Assembly: GCA_046732255.1 (NCBI GenBank)
Contig: JBKPMR010000003.1
Location: 1 to 64,000, forward strand
Length of the DNA stretch: 64,000 nt
Direction: 5' to 3'
Origin: DATBLE01 sp046732255
GTDB lineage: Bacteria > Actinomycetota > Thermoleophilia > Gaiellales > Gaiellaceae
Below the pieces are notes generated by a model. The model worked only from the letters and a program-made list of their open reading frames with translations, searched no databases and had not been told where the DNA came from. Position numbers and translations under genes: made by a program. Shown here piece after piece: positions 15,746 through 23,789 of the stretch (its first letter is position 1; every line of letters begins with the position of its first letter).

Positions 15746-17704
15746 TTAGACGCTCTGCGGATCGACGTCGACGACGGCGGTCAGGCCCGCCTTTCGCATC
15801 GCCGGCGCGGCGGCGCCGAGCAGCTTGCCCGCGCGGGCGGCCAGCGCCCCCGGCCGGTCCGTCTTGGCGACGAGCTGGGCCCGGTGGCGCCCGCGCAGGC
15901 GGAGGATCGGCGCCGGCCCGAGCAGCTCGGCATCACCGAGGGCCGCCTTGAGCTCGGACAGGGCCTGGAGCGGGGAATCCGGCTCGGGCCCGGCGACGAC
16001 GATGCGCACCAGGTGCCGGAACGGCGGGTACCCCAGCGCCTCGCGCCGCTCGAGCTCGCCGGCAACGAACCGCTCGACGTCGTGGCGCGCCGCGAGCTCC
16101 ACCGGCCGGGCGTCGGGCTGGAACGTCTGGATCAGCACCCGTCCAGGAGCGTCGCGCCCGCTGCGCCCGGCGAGCTGGGTGAGCAGCTGGAACGTCCGCT
16201 CCTCCGCTCGAAAGTCGGGGAGCGCCATCCCGGTGTCGGCGTCGACGACGGCCGCGACCCTCACACCCTCGAAGTGGTGACCCTTCGCGACCATCTGGGT
16301 GCCGAGCAGAACGGCCCGGTCGGTGACCGCGAAGCGCTCGAGCGCCGACGCCGGGTCGCTCGAGTCGGCGTCGAGCCGGATCAGCGCCAGCTCGGGCAGG
16401 CGCGCGGCCAGTTCGCGTTCCAGCCGCTGTGTCCCCGCCCCGAGCCGCGCGAGCTCGGCGGAGCCGCACTCGGGACAGAGCTCGGGTGCGGGCTCCGCGT
16501 GTCCACAGTGATGGCAGCGAAGGAAAACGGAATCGGAGCCAGGCACCTCAACACCGGAACGGCGGGTGCCTGGCACCGATGCTCCACCATGCAGTACCAG
16601 CGCGACGTCGCAGTTGGGACAGCGGCGGGTGACGCCGCAGGTACGGCAGTGGATCGCCGGGACGAGCCCGCGCCGGTTGAGCAGCAGGATCGCCTTCCCC
16701 CCGTTCTCGGCCAGCTTGCCCAGCTCGGCGAGGAGCGGCGCCGAGAGCGGGTAGCCCCGCTCGCGGCGCAGGTCGACCACGCGCACCGACGGCAGCTTCC
16801 CGGCGAGCCGGTCCCCGAGCGAGAGCCGCTCGAGCGCGGCCCAGCTCTCCGGCCGCGGCGTCGCGCTTCCGAAGACGACCACCGCTCCCTCCAGCGTCGC
16901 TCGCTTCGCCGCCACCGTCCGGGCGTCGTACCGTGGGTCGGACTCCTGCTTGTAGGACGCATCGTGCTCCTCGTCGACGCAGATCAGGCCGAGCCCACGG
17001 ACGGGCGCGAACACAGCCGAGCGTGCACCGACGACGGCCCGTGCCTCGCCCGACGCGATCCGCTCCCGCTCGTCGCGCCGCTGAGCCTCGGTCAGGCCCG
17101 AGTGCAGGAGCGCGATCCGGTCGCCGAACCGCGCCTGGAACCGCCCCACCGCCTGGGGAGTCAGAGCGATCTCCGGGACGAGCACGATCGCGCCGAGACC
17201 GCGCTCGAGCGCCGCCGCGCACGCCTGGAGGTAGACCTCGGTCTTGCCGCTGCCCGTTGCACCGTGGAGGAGGTAGCGGCCCCCGCCCGCATCGATCGCC
17301 CCGACGATCGTGTCCACCGCGGCCGACTGCTCGGGCGTCAGCTGCTCGGGCGCGGGCTCTCCCCGGAGGCCGGGCGCAACCGGTTTCCGCTCTCCGCGGC
17401 GCTTCCGCGCGCGCGGGGCGACCAGCTCGAGCGCGCGGGCGGGCGTCGAGCCGTAGTACTCGGCGAGCCAGAGCGCGAGGTCGACGAGCGCCGGCGGCAG
17501 CTCGTCCAGTACGGCGGCCACCGGGGTGACCTCGACGCCCGGCGGAGGCGGCTCGCCGGTCGAGACGACGACGCCGCGCACCCTCGACCGGCCGAACAGC
17601 ATCGAGACAACCGCCCCCTTGCCGATCCCCTCCGGAACCTCGTAGGTGAACGGCCGCGCAAGCGCTCGGGCCGAGACGAGCGGGTAGACGGAGGCGTACG
17701 CCAC
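15746..17704 (-). CDS. priA: Primosomal protein N' (PriA helicase) with a palindrome-encoded insertion
   Basis: Restarts stalled replication forks. Walker A is at 148-155 (GATGSGKT), the DEEH box in ICVDEEHDASYK, and the zinc-binding domain in CRTCGVTRRCPNC, LRCHHCGH and LCPECGS. 652 residues. Between CDVALVLHG and FLRCHHCG about 20 extra residues (including VPGTRRSGVEVPGSDS) occur where relatives have only a few. They coincide with a 57-base palindrome, so the frame is kept. It opens the long priA-def-fmt-rsmB-rpe-rib unit. Confidence 0.94.
   Translation of the reverse strand: MAYASVYPLVSARALARPFTYEVPEGIGKGAVVSMLFGRSRVRGVVVSTGEPPPPGVEVTPVAAVLDELPPALVDLALWLAEYYGSTPARALELVAPRARKRRGERKPVAPGLRGEPAPEQLTPEQSAAVDTIVGAIDAGGGRYLLHGATGSGKTEVYLQACAAALERGLGAIVLVPEIALTPQAVGRFQARFGDRIALLHSGLTEAQRRDERERIASGEARAVVGARSAVFAPVRGLGLICVDEEHDASYKQESDPRYDARTVAAKRATLEGAVVVFGSATPRPESWAALERLSLGDRLAGKLPSVRVVDLRRERGYPLSAPLLAELGKLAENGGKAILLLNRRGLVPAIHCRTCGVTRRCPNCDVALVLHGGASVPGTRRSGVEVPGSDSVFLRCHHCGHAEPAPELCPECGSAELARLGAGTQRLERELAARLPELALIRLDADSSDPASALERFAVTDRAVLLGTQMVAKGHHFEGVRVAAVVDADTGMALPDFRAEERTFQLLTQLAGRSGRDAPGRVLIQTFQPDARPVELAARHDVERFVAGELERREALGYPPFRHLVRIVVAGPEPDSPLQALSELKAALGDAELLGPAPILRLRGRHRAQLVAKTDRPGALAARAGKLLGAAAPAMRKAGLTAVVDVDPQSV
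16529..16585. repeat. 57-bp palindromic element inserted in frame in priA
   Basis: Imperfect inverted repeat. The core arms GCCAGGCACC and GGTGCCTGGC are perfect, and flanking bases extend the arms to 19 and 21 bases with a two-base indel and one mismatch. 57 bases equals 19 codons. It adds residues within the zinc-binding domain. The GGTGCCTGGCACC core recurs at 32055 and about 34360. Confidence 0.85.
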
Positions 17705-17731
17705 CGCCCCAGCCTAGAGACAGGGGTGGAG

Positions 17732-18574
17732 CTAGACCCCTGCTGCCTCGACCACGAACTCGGTCGCGAAGCCGAGGAAGAGACCGAGTAGGAGGAACCA
17801 GGCGACGAATTCCTTCGACGCCATCCGCCGGTTGACGTTCACGAGCTCCAGGACGACATAGAGGATCGAGCCGGCCGCGAGCGACAGGAAGACGATCGAC
17901 AGCGCCTCGCTCACCCAGGCCTGGCCGATCAGCGTCCCGACGAACGTCGGCCCGCCGCCGATCAACCCGAGCAGCAGCAGGAACCGCCAGCTGGGCCGCA
18001 CCGGCTCGCCCGAGAGCGGCGCCACGATTCCGAACCCCTCGGTCGCGTTGTGCAGGCCGAAGCCGATGATCAGGACGACCGCGAGGCTGATCTCCCCGGC
18101 CGCGCCCGCCTGGCCGATCGCCAACCCCTCGGAGAAGTTGTGCAGACCGATGCCGGTCGCGATCAGCAGGGAGAGCCACGCCGAGGCGGAGAGCGAGGCC
18201 GCCCACGACGGCTCGAACTCGGCGACGGATGCTGCACCGGGGCCGAGCATCGCCGCGTTCCGCTTCCGCTTCATCCAGCCGTCGTAGTAGACGAGGCTCA
18301 TCAGCCCGACGGTGAAGCCGACGGCGAAGAGGCTCGTGTACCAGGCGAAGTGCGCCCAGCTGCCGCCGTCGACCGCCCCCTCGAGCGCCTCGTCGACGGG
18401 CTCGATCGACCCGTGGATCACGTCGTAGAGCAGGAATAGCAGGATCCCGGTCGCAACCGCGCTCAGCGCCGCCTTCAGCCTGATGCTCGGCGACGACAGC
18501 CGCCCGAGTGGGAGACCTAGGAGGATCGTCGCTCCGGCGACGGCTCCGAGGATCAGGATCTGCGTGGACGACAA
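17732..18574 (-). CDS. ZIP family divalent metal transporter
   Basis: Integral membrane transporter of Zn, Mn or Fe, with about eight hydrophobic segments. The metal path is marked by HNFSEG (145-150, in GIGLHNFSEGLAIG) and HNATEG (175-180). 280 residues. The TTG start has an AAGGAG site 9 bases upstream. It is divergent from a DtxR-type regulator with a palindromic box 22-41 bases ahead of its start, so metal-responsive repression is likely. The metal cannot be told from sequence. Confidence 0.9.
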   Translation of the reverse strand: MSSTQILILGAVAGATILLGLPLGRLSSPSIRLKAALSAVATGILLFLLYDVIHGSIEPVDEALEGAVDGGSWAHFAWYTSLFAVGFTVGLMSLVYYDGWMKRKRNAAMLGPGAASVAEFEPSWAASLSASAWLSLLIATGIGLHNFSEGLAIGQAGAAGEISLAVVLIIGFGLHNATEGFGIVAPLSGEPVRPSWRFLLLLGLIGGGPTFVGTLIGQAWVSEALSIVFLSLAAGSILYVVLELVNVNRRMASKEFVAWFLLLGLFLGFATEFVVEAAGV

Positions 18575-18595
18575 GTCAGGGGCTCCTTCGGGTCG

Positions 18596-18615
18596 TTGTA
18601 AGGTGTGCCTTACAA
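18596..18615. promoter_or_regulatory. DtxR/MntR-type operator between ZIP gene and regulator
   Basis: Perfect inverted repeat TTGTAAGG-TGTG-CCTTACAA. The AGGTNNGCCT centre resembles DtxR/IdeR boxes. It lies in the 91-base gap between the two divergent starts. A possible -10 (TATAGT, 18627-18632) for the regulator gene is close by. Confidence 0.72.
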
Positions 18616-18665
18616 GCGCTCGCGACTATAGTGGCGGCCCCGGACGCCCGTCAAGTCCGAACCGA

Positions 18666-19349
18666 ATGGCACACAGACACTCCGTCGACGAGTACCTCGA
18701 GACGATCTGGTTCCTCGCCTTCCCCATCGGCGAGTACCGGCCGACGACGTCCGGCAGCCCGACGCTCGCCGCGCGCGTCGCCGAGATGCTCGGCGTCTCC
18801 CGTGCCTCGGCCGGCGAGATGCTCAAGCGGCTCGAGAAGGACGGGCTGGTCGAGCGGGGCGAGCACAAGGAGGCGATCCTCACCTCCGCCGGGCGCGAGC
18901 GCGCAGAGCGTGTCGTCCGCCGCCACCGGATCATCGAACGGCTCCTCACCGACTTCATGGGGTACACGGCCGCCGAGGCGCACGTCCACGCGGACGAGCT
19001 CGGGGACACCTTCACCGACGACATGATCGAGCGGATGGACGAGAAGCTCGGGCACCCGGAGCGCTGCCCGCACGGCTGGCCGGTCGACACCGAGTTCGAG
19101 CAGCGGGAGAACCGCGAGCTCGCACCGCTCTCGGAGCTCGAAGAAGGCGCCAGTGCGACGATCATCCGCCTCGCCGAGCACGACGGCGAGCTGCTCCACT
19201 GGTTCTACGACCAGGGGCTCGTCCCGGGGACGACGATCCGGGTCACCTCGGCCCAGCCGGCCGCCGGCCAGTTCACGGTCAAGCTGAACGGCGACGAGCG
19301 GGCGATCGGCGAGAAGGCAGCGGGCGGCCTGTTCGTCAGGCCGGCGTAG
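18666..19349 (+). CDS. DtxR/MntR-family metal-dependent regulator with FeoA/SH3 domain
   Basis: Winged-helix regulator. The DNA-binding domain covers residues 1-75 (SVDEYLETIW, AEMLGVSRASAGEMLKRLEK), then a dimerisation/metal domain and a C-terminal FeoA-like SH3 domain (from about 155: ELEEGASATIIRL). The ATG at MAHRHSVDEY is chosen because it begins the domain; upstream frame is non-coding. At the usual metal-binding stretch, relatives have an LEH-type motif, whereas this protein reads DELGDTFTDD, so the primary metal site looks altered. It probably controls the divergent ZIP gene. Confidence 0.9.
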   Translation: MAHRHSVDEYLETIWFLAFPIGEYRPTTSGSPTLAARVAEMLGVSRASAGEMLKRLEKDGLVERGEHKEAILTSAGRERAERVVRRHRIIERLLTDFMGYTAAEAHVHADELGDTFTDDMIERMDEKLGHPERCPHGWPVDTEFEQRENRELAPLSELEEGASATIIRLAEHDGELLHWFYDQGLVPGTTIRVTSAQPAAGQFTVKLNGDERAIGEKAAGGLFVRPA

Positions 19350-19362
19350 CCTTTTAGTCGAT

Positions 19363-19388
19363 GCGCTCAGGCTCAGTCGCCTGAGCGC
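19363..19388. terminator. Hairpin between convergent regulator and metK
   Basis: Perfect 10-base stem (GCGCTCAGGC and GCCTGAGCGC) with a 6-base loop, between two convergent stops. TTTT precedes it on the plus strand, which is an A-run 5' of the hairpin for the plus transcript and a T-run after it for the minus (metK) transcript. It is therefore a plausible intrinsic terminator for metK. Confidence 0.65.
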
Positions 19389-19433
19389 GGCGTCCTGCAC
19401 GACCGTCGGGTACTGCCCGGCGGCGCCGTAGGT

Positions 19434-20687
19434 TCAGGCCGGCGTGGCAGTTGCCGTAGTGAGCCCGGCTGCTTCGCGCAACGCGTCCGCCTTGTCCGTC
19501 CGCTCCCACGTGAAGTCGTGGTCGTCGCGGCCGAAATGGCCGTAGGCGGCGGTCTTCGCGTACACCGGGCGCCGCAGCTCGAGGTCGCGGATGATCGCGG
19601 CCGGCCGGAGGTCGAAATGCTCCCGGACGAGCTCCTCGATCCGCGGCACCGGGACGTTCTCCGTGCCGAAGCACTCGATCTGGAGCGAGACCGGATGCGC
19701 GACGCCGATCGCATACGCGACCTGGAGCTCGCAGCGGCTCGCGAGGCCGGCGGCGACCACGTTCTTGGCCACGTATCGCGCCGCGTACGCCGCTGAACGG
19801 TCGACCTTGGTCGGATCCTTGCCGGAGAAGGCCCCGCCGCCGTGCCGCGCGGCACCGCCGTACGTATCGACGATGATCTTCCTCCCGGTGAGACCGGTGT
19901 CGCCCATCGGCCCGCCGACGACGAACTTGCCGGTCGGGTTGCAGTAGAAGAAGTCGCGGTCGAGCAGGTGATTCTCGTCGTACATGCTCGGCGGGAGGAT
20001 CGGGTGCAGGACCTGCTCGGCGAGATCGGGCCTGATCAGCGCGTCCGCGTCCAGCCCGTCGCGGTGCTGTGTCGAGATCAGGACCCGCACGATCTCGACC
20101 GGGCGGATGCGTCCACGGTCGTCGGACTCGTAGCGGACCGTCACCTGGGCCTTCCCGTCGGGGCGAAGGTACGGCAGCATGTCGGCCTTCCGCACCTCCG
20201 CCAGCCGCCGGCAGATCAGGTGCGCGAGCATGATGGGCATCGGCATCAGCTGCTCGGTCTCGTCCGTGGCGTAGCCGAACATCATTCCCTGGTCGCCCGC
20301 GCCCTCCTGGTCGAGCGGGTCGGCTTCACCCGGGTCGTGCTGGACCTCGAAGGAGGCGTCGACGCCTTGCGCGATGTCGGGCGACTGCTCGTCGAGGGCG
20401 ACGATCACCCCGCACGTGTCGGCGTCGAAGCCGTACTTGGCGCGGTCGTAGCCGATCTCCTTGATCTTCTGACGTACGAGCCGGGGGATGTCGATGTACG
20501 TCTCGGTCGTGATCTCGCCCGCGACGACGACCAGGCCGGTGGTGATCAGCGTCTCGCAGGCGACGCGCCCCATCGGGTCTTCGGCGAGGACGGCGTCGAG
20601 GACGGCGTCCGAGATCTGGTCGGCCATCTTGTCCGGGTGGCCTTCGGTAACCGACTCGGACGTGAACAGGAACGAGCGGGCGGACAT
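19434..20687 (-). CDS. metK: S-adenosylmethionine synthetase
   Basis: Makes SAM from methionine and ATP. N-terminus FLFTSESVTEGHPDKMADQIS, followed by GDQGMMFGYATDET, VGGPMGDTGLTGRKIIVDTYGG and GGGAFSGKDPTKVDRSAAYAAR (positions about 270-290), all diagnostic. 417 residues, slightly longer than E. coli. It follows gpsA by 24 bases, too short a space for a SAM riboswitch. Confidence 0.97.
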   Translation of the reverse strand: MSARSFLFTSESVTEGHPDKMADQISDAVLDAVLAEDPMGRVACETLITTGLVVVAGEITTETYIDIPRLVRQKIKEIGYDRAKYGFDADTCGVIVALDEQSPDIAQGVDASFEVQHDPGEADPLDQEGAGDQGMMFGYATDETEQLMPMPIMLAHLICRRLAEVRKADMLPYLRPDGKAQVTVRYESDDRGRIRPVEIVRVLISTQHRDGLDADALIRPDLAEQVLHPILPPSMYDENHLLDRDFFYCNPTGKFVVGGPMGDTGLTGRKIIVDTYGGAARHGGGAFSGKDPTKVDRSAAYAARYVAKNVVAAGLASRCELQVAYAIGVAHPVSLQIECFGTENVPVPRIEELVREHFDLRPAAIIRDLELRRPVYAKTAAYGHFGRDDHDFTWERTDKADALREAAGLTTATATPA

Positions 20688-20711
20688 CGCGCGGAAGGGT
20701 ACCGGACGCGG

Positions 20712-21659
20712 CTACTCACCACGTGGACGCCTACCCATGAGCGAGGCCGCGAGCTCGCCGAGATCGTCCCCTTCGAGCACCCGGCAGACGCCTTCCGTGA
20801 TCGGCAGCTCGATCTGGAGCCGGCGGGCGAGGTCGCGCAGAACGGGTGCGGTCGTCAGCCCCTCGACGACGTGTCCGATCTCGGCAATCGCCTCGGCGGG
20901 CGACGCTCCCTGCGCGATCAGCTCGCCGGCACGCCGGTTCCGCCCGAAACGGCTCCAGCAGGTGACGATCAGGTCGCCCATCCCGGCCAGGCCGGCGAAC
21001 GTCTCCGGCCGCGCCCCGCACGCCTCCCCCAGCCTCGCCATCTCGGCAAGGCCGCGCGTGATCAGCGCCGCTTTCGCGTTGTCGCCTGCGGAGAGCCCGT
21101 CGACGCCGCCCGCCGCGAGTCCGATCACGTTCTTCGCCGCCGCGCAGAGCTCGACGCCGACGAGGTCCGAGTTGACGTAGACGCGAAAGACGATCGAGTT
21201 GATCGCGTGCTGGAGCTCGACCGCGAGCGTCTCGTCCTCGCTGGCGATCACCGCCGCGCTGGGGAGGCCGATCGCGATCTCCTCGGCCATGTTGGGCCCG
21301 GACAGCACCGCCACCGGACGGTCGCGGACGAGGGTCGAGAGCCTCCCGCCGCTTTCCGGGTCGAGGCCCTTGGTCAGCGAGAGGACCGGTCCTCCCAAGG
21401 GCAGGCCCGCGACGACCTCGGAGAACGCCGCGCTCGGGACGGCGAGCACGTACAGGTCCGCCCCGGCCGGGGTCTCGATCAGGGTGCCGATGTCGCGGAG
21501 GTCGGTCTCGCCCGCCGCGCGGGGGTTGCGACCGGTTTCGGCGATCGTCGCCGCCTGGGCGGGGTCGCGGCAGACGAGGGTCACCTCGTGCCCCTGATCG
21601 GCGAGCAGGCGCGAGAACGCGGTTCCCCACGAGCCGGCGCCGATGACGACCGCGTTCAC
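20712..21659 (-). CDS. gpsA: Glycerol-3-phosphate dehydrogenase [NAD(P)+]
   Basis: Makes sn-glycerol-3-phosphate for phospholipid synthesis. Rossmann motif VIGAGSWGTAFS at the N-terminus, then SGPNMAEEIA, the catalytic Lys in AAAKNVIGLAAG, and GLAGMGDLIVTCWSRFGRNRR. 315 residues, normal. It follows der by about 20 bases; der-gpsA adjacency is common. Confidence 0.96.
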   Translation of the reverse strand: MNAVVIGAGSWGTAFSRLLADQGHEVTLVCRDPAQAATIAETGRNPRAAGETDLRDIGTLIETPAGADLYVLAVPSAAFSEVVAGLPLGGPVLSLTKGLDPESGGRLSTLVRDRPVAVLSGPNMAEEIAIGLPSAAVIASEDETLAVELQHAINSIVFRVYVNSDLVGVELCAAAKNVIGLAAGGVDGLSAGDNAKAALITRGLAEMARLGEACGARPETFAGLAGMGDLIVTCWSRFGRNRRAGELIAQGASPAEAIAEIGHVVEGLTTAPVLRDLARRLQIELPITEGVCRVLEGDDLGELAASLMGRRPRGE

Positions 21660-21678
21660 CGCGGCGAGTCTAAGCCCG

Positions 21679-22986
21679 CTACGAACGCCGCACGAAGTCG
21701 ATCGAGACCGGGACGCCCTCGAGCTCGAACCGATCGCGTACCTGGTTCTCCACCCAGTAGCCGTAGTCGCGGGTCACGAGCCCCGGGTCGTTGACGAAGA
21801 ATCGAAAACGCGGAGGCCGGGTCCCGGTCTGCGTTCCGTACAGGAGGTTGAGCCGCCGGCGGTCACGCGAGGGTGCCTGCCTGGTGGCGCGCAGCTCGCG
21901 CAGGAACGAGTTCAGGGCCGGCGTCGCGATTCGGCTCGTGTGCTTCGCGTAGAGCTGCTCGACGCGGTCGAGGAGGCGCGAGACACCCCGGCCGGTCGTC
22001 GCGGAGACCGTGACGATCCCCGGTCGCTGGCGGAGCCGATGCTCGAGCCGGGGACGGACGTCCTCGACCTTGAGCCGGCCGACGTCCCACTTCGACAGCA
22101 CGACGATCGTCGAGCAGTTCGCCTTGCGGGCGACGTCCGCGACCGCGAGGTCCTGGTCGACGAGTCCCTCGCTCGCGTCGACCAGGACGAGCGCGACGTC
22201 GGCCCGGTCGGCGGCGTCGAGCGTGCGCAGCTCCGAGTAGTACTCGATTCCCTGCCGCTGGCGGCGCTTCCGGCGCAGCCCGGCGGTGTCGACCAGGACG
22301 AACCGGGTGCCGTCGCGCTCGAAGAGCGTGTCGATCGCGTCGCGCGTCGTCCCGGGGACTTCGGAGACGATCACGCGCTCCTGGCCGAGGATCGCGTTCA
22401 GGAGGCTGGACTTGCCGACGTTCGGACGGCCGAGGATCGCGACGCGAATCGCCTCATCGCCGACCTGCGCCGGCCCGGCACCCGGGAGGCGGGCGACCAC
22501 GGCGTCGAGCAGGTCGCCGGTCCCGTAGCCGTGCAGCGCCGACAGCGGGATCGGCTCGCCGAGGCCGAGGCGGTGGAACTCGAGCGCCTCGGCGTCCCGC
22601 GCGGGGTCGTCGATCTTGTTCGCGAGCAGGAAGACGGGCTTGTGGGAGGAGCGGAGGATGTCCGCCACCTCCTCGTCGCCGGGCGTGACGCCGGCCTTGG
22701 CGTCGACGACGAACAGGACGAGGTCGGCTTCCGCAACGGCCGCATGGGCCTGGCCGGCGATCGAGCGGGTGATCGGCGACCGGTCGGCGACGTCGACGCC
22801 GCCCGTGTCGATCAGCCGGAACTCGGTTCCCGCCCACTCGCAGACGAGCTCCTTTCGGTCCCGCGTGACCCCCGGCGTCTCGTGGACGACGGCCGCGCGC
22901 GTTCTGGTCAGGCGGTTGACGAGCGTGGACTTGCCGACGTTCGGGAACCCGACGACGGCGACGGTGCCCGCAAGGTCGCCGGGCAC
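21679..22986 (-). CDS. der: Ribosome biogenesis GTPase Der (EngA)
   Basis: Double GTPase for large-subunit assembly. First G domain: GFPNVGKST, DTGG, NKID. Second: GRPNVGKSS, DTAGLRRKRR, SKWD. A C-terminal KH-like domain follows (LNLLYGTQTGTRPPRFRFFVN). 435 residues, GTG start. It lies 10 bases after cmk. Confidence 0.96.
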   Translation of the reverse strand: MPGDLAGTVAVVGFPNVGKSTLVNRLTRTRAAVVHETPGVTRDRKELVCEWAGTEFRLIDTGGVDVADRSPITRSIAGQAHAAVAEADLVLFVVDAKAGVTPGDEEVADILRSSHKPVFLLANKIDDPARDAEALEFHRLGLGEPIPLSALHGYGTGDLLDAVVARLPGAGPAQVGDEAIRVAILGRPNVGKSSLLNAILGQERVIVSEVPGTTRDAIDTLFERDGTRFVLVDTAGLRRKRRQRQGIEYYSELRTLDAADRADVALVLVDASEGLVDQDLAVADVARKANCSTIVVLSKWDVGRLKVEDVRPRLEHRLRQRPGIVTVSATTGRGVSRLLDRVEQLYAKHTSRIATPALNSFLRELRATRQAPSRDRRRLNLLYGTQTGTRPPRFRFFVNDPGLVTRDYGYWVENQVRDRFELEGVPVSIDFVRRS

Positions 22987-22996
22987 GGCACCGACC

Positions 22997-23629
22997 TCAG
23001 GCGGGCGCGCGCTCGCGGACGATGCGCTCGATGCGGTCGACGACCTCGTCCACGGTCAGGTTCGTCGTGTCGATCAGCTCGGCGTCCTCGGCCGGCTGCA
23101 TCCGGACGGCGTCGCTGTGGTCGCGGGCGCGCAGGTCGGTGGCGAGCGCGTCGGCGGACAGCTCCGGCCGCTCGGCCAGCCGCCTGCTCGCGCGCACAGT
23201 TGCATCCGCCATCAGATACACCTTCACCGGCGCGTCGGGAACGACGACGGTGCCGATGTCGCGCCCCTCGATGACGACGTCGCCGTCCTCGGCAAGCTCG
23301 CGCTGCCGCTCCCGCATCACCGTCCGCACCTCGGGATGACGGGCGACGACCGGGACGAGGCGGTCGATCTCGGCGCGGCGGATCGCCGAGGTCACATCCG
23401 TCCCGGCGATGAAGCAGCGGCCGTCGGCGTCGAAGTCGACCGGATTCGCCGCCGCGAGGTCGCCGAGTTGCACGCCCTTGTCCAGCGCTACCCCTTCTCG
23501 GAGCGCAAGCCAGGTCAAGGCCCGGTACATCGCGCCTGTGTCGAGGTAGCGGAAGCCGACGCGCTGCGCGAGCCCACGCGCAACCGTGCTCTTCCCCGCC
23601 CCGGCGGGACCGTCGATGGACACAATCAT
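22997..23629 (-). CDS. cmk: Cytidylate kinase
   Basis: Phosphorylates CMP and dCMP. P-loop DGPAGAGKSTVARGLA, then YLDTGAMYRALTW and IEGRDIGTVVVPDAPVKVYL. 210 residues. It begins the cmk-der-gpsA-metK run. Its ribosome site (GGAGG) lies inside a hairpin immediately upstream. Confidence 0.96.
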   Translation of the reverse strand: MIVSIDGPAGAGKSTVARGLAQRVGFRYLDTGAMYRALTWLALREGVALDKGVQLGDLAAANPVDFDADGRCFIAGTDVTSAIRRAEIDRLVPVVARHPEVRTVMRERQRELAEDGDVVIEGRDIGTVVVPDAPVKVYLMADATVRASRRLAERPELSADALATDLRARDHSDAVRMQPAEDAELIDTTNLTVDEVVDRIERIVRERAPA

Positions 23630-23631
23630 GT

Positions 23632-23652
23632 GCTTTCGCCTCCGGCGAAAGC
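23632..23652 (-). promoter_or_regulatory. Hairpin enclosing the cmk ribosome-binding site
   Basis: Perfect 9-base stem (GCTTTCGCC and GGCGAAAGC) with a 3-base loop, two bases upstream of the cmk ATG. On the mRNA the GGAGG spans loop and 3' arm, so folding would hide it. Either a translation control element or a palindrome that landed there. Confidence 0.55.
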
Positions 23653-23762
23653 GCTAGCTGTTGCGGCCCGACGCGAGGTCGCTGCTTTCACGTTCAGCGC
23701 AGCACTCGGAGGAAGGGTGATGGCGATAACAGGCACGTTTGCGTCTCGGCAACAGCTAGCGC
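23651..23762. repeat. 14-bp inverted repeats bounding the aroA-cmk gap
   Basis: GCGCTAGCTGTTGC at 23651-23664 and its exact complement GCAACAGCTAGCGC at 23749-23762 enclose 84 bases with no open frame I can support. The left end touches the cmk hairpin and the right end touches the aroA-end hairpin. It could be a small non-autonomous element or a long-range RNA stem. Confidence 0.65.
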
Positions 23763-23789
23763 AAGTCGCTATCTATGAGCGACTTGCGC
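23759..23789 (-). terminator. Hairpin overlapping the aroA stop
   Basis: Perfect 12-base stem (GCGCAAGTCGCT and AGCGACTTGCGC) with a 7-base loop. It contains the aroA stop codon and encodes the last residues (SLAQVAHR). Likely a terminator or a palindrome that rewrote the gene end. Confidence 0.55.

Noticed and set aside
16548..18206. A 552-codon minus frame across priA and the ZIP gene
   Set aside because: It crosses two genes with intact motifs in other frames and shows no domain.
20688..20711. SAM riboswitch ahead of metK
   Set aside because: Only 24 bases separate gpsA and metK.
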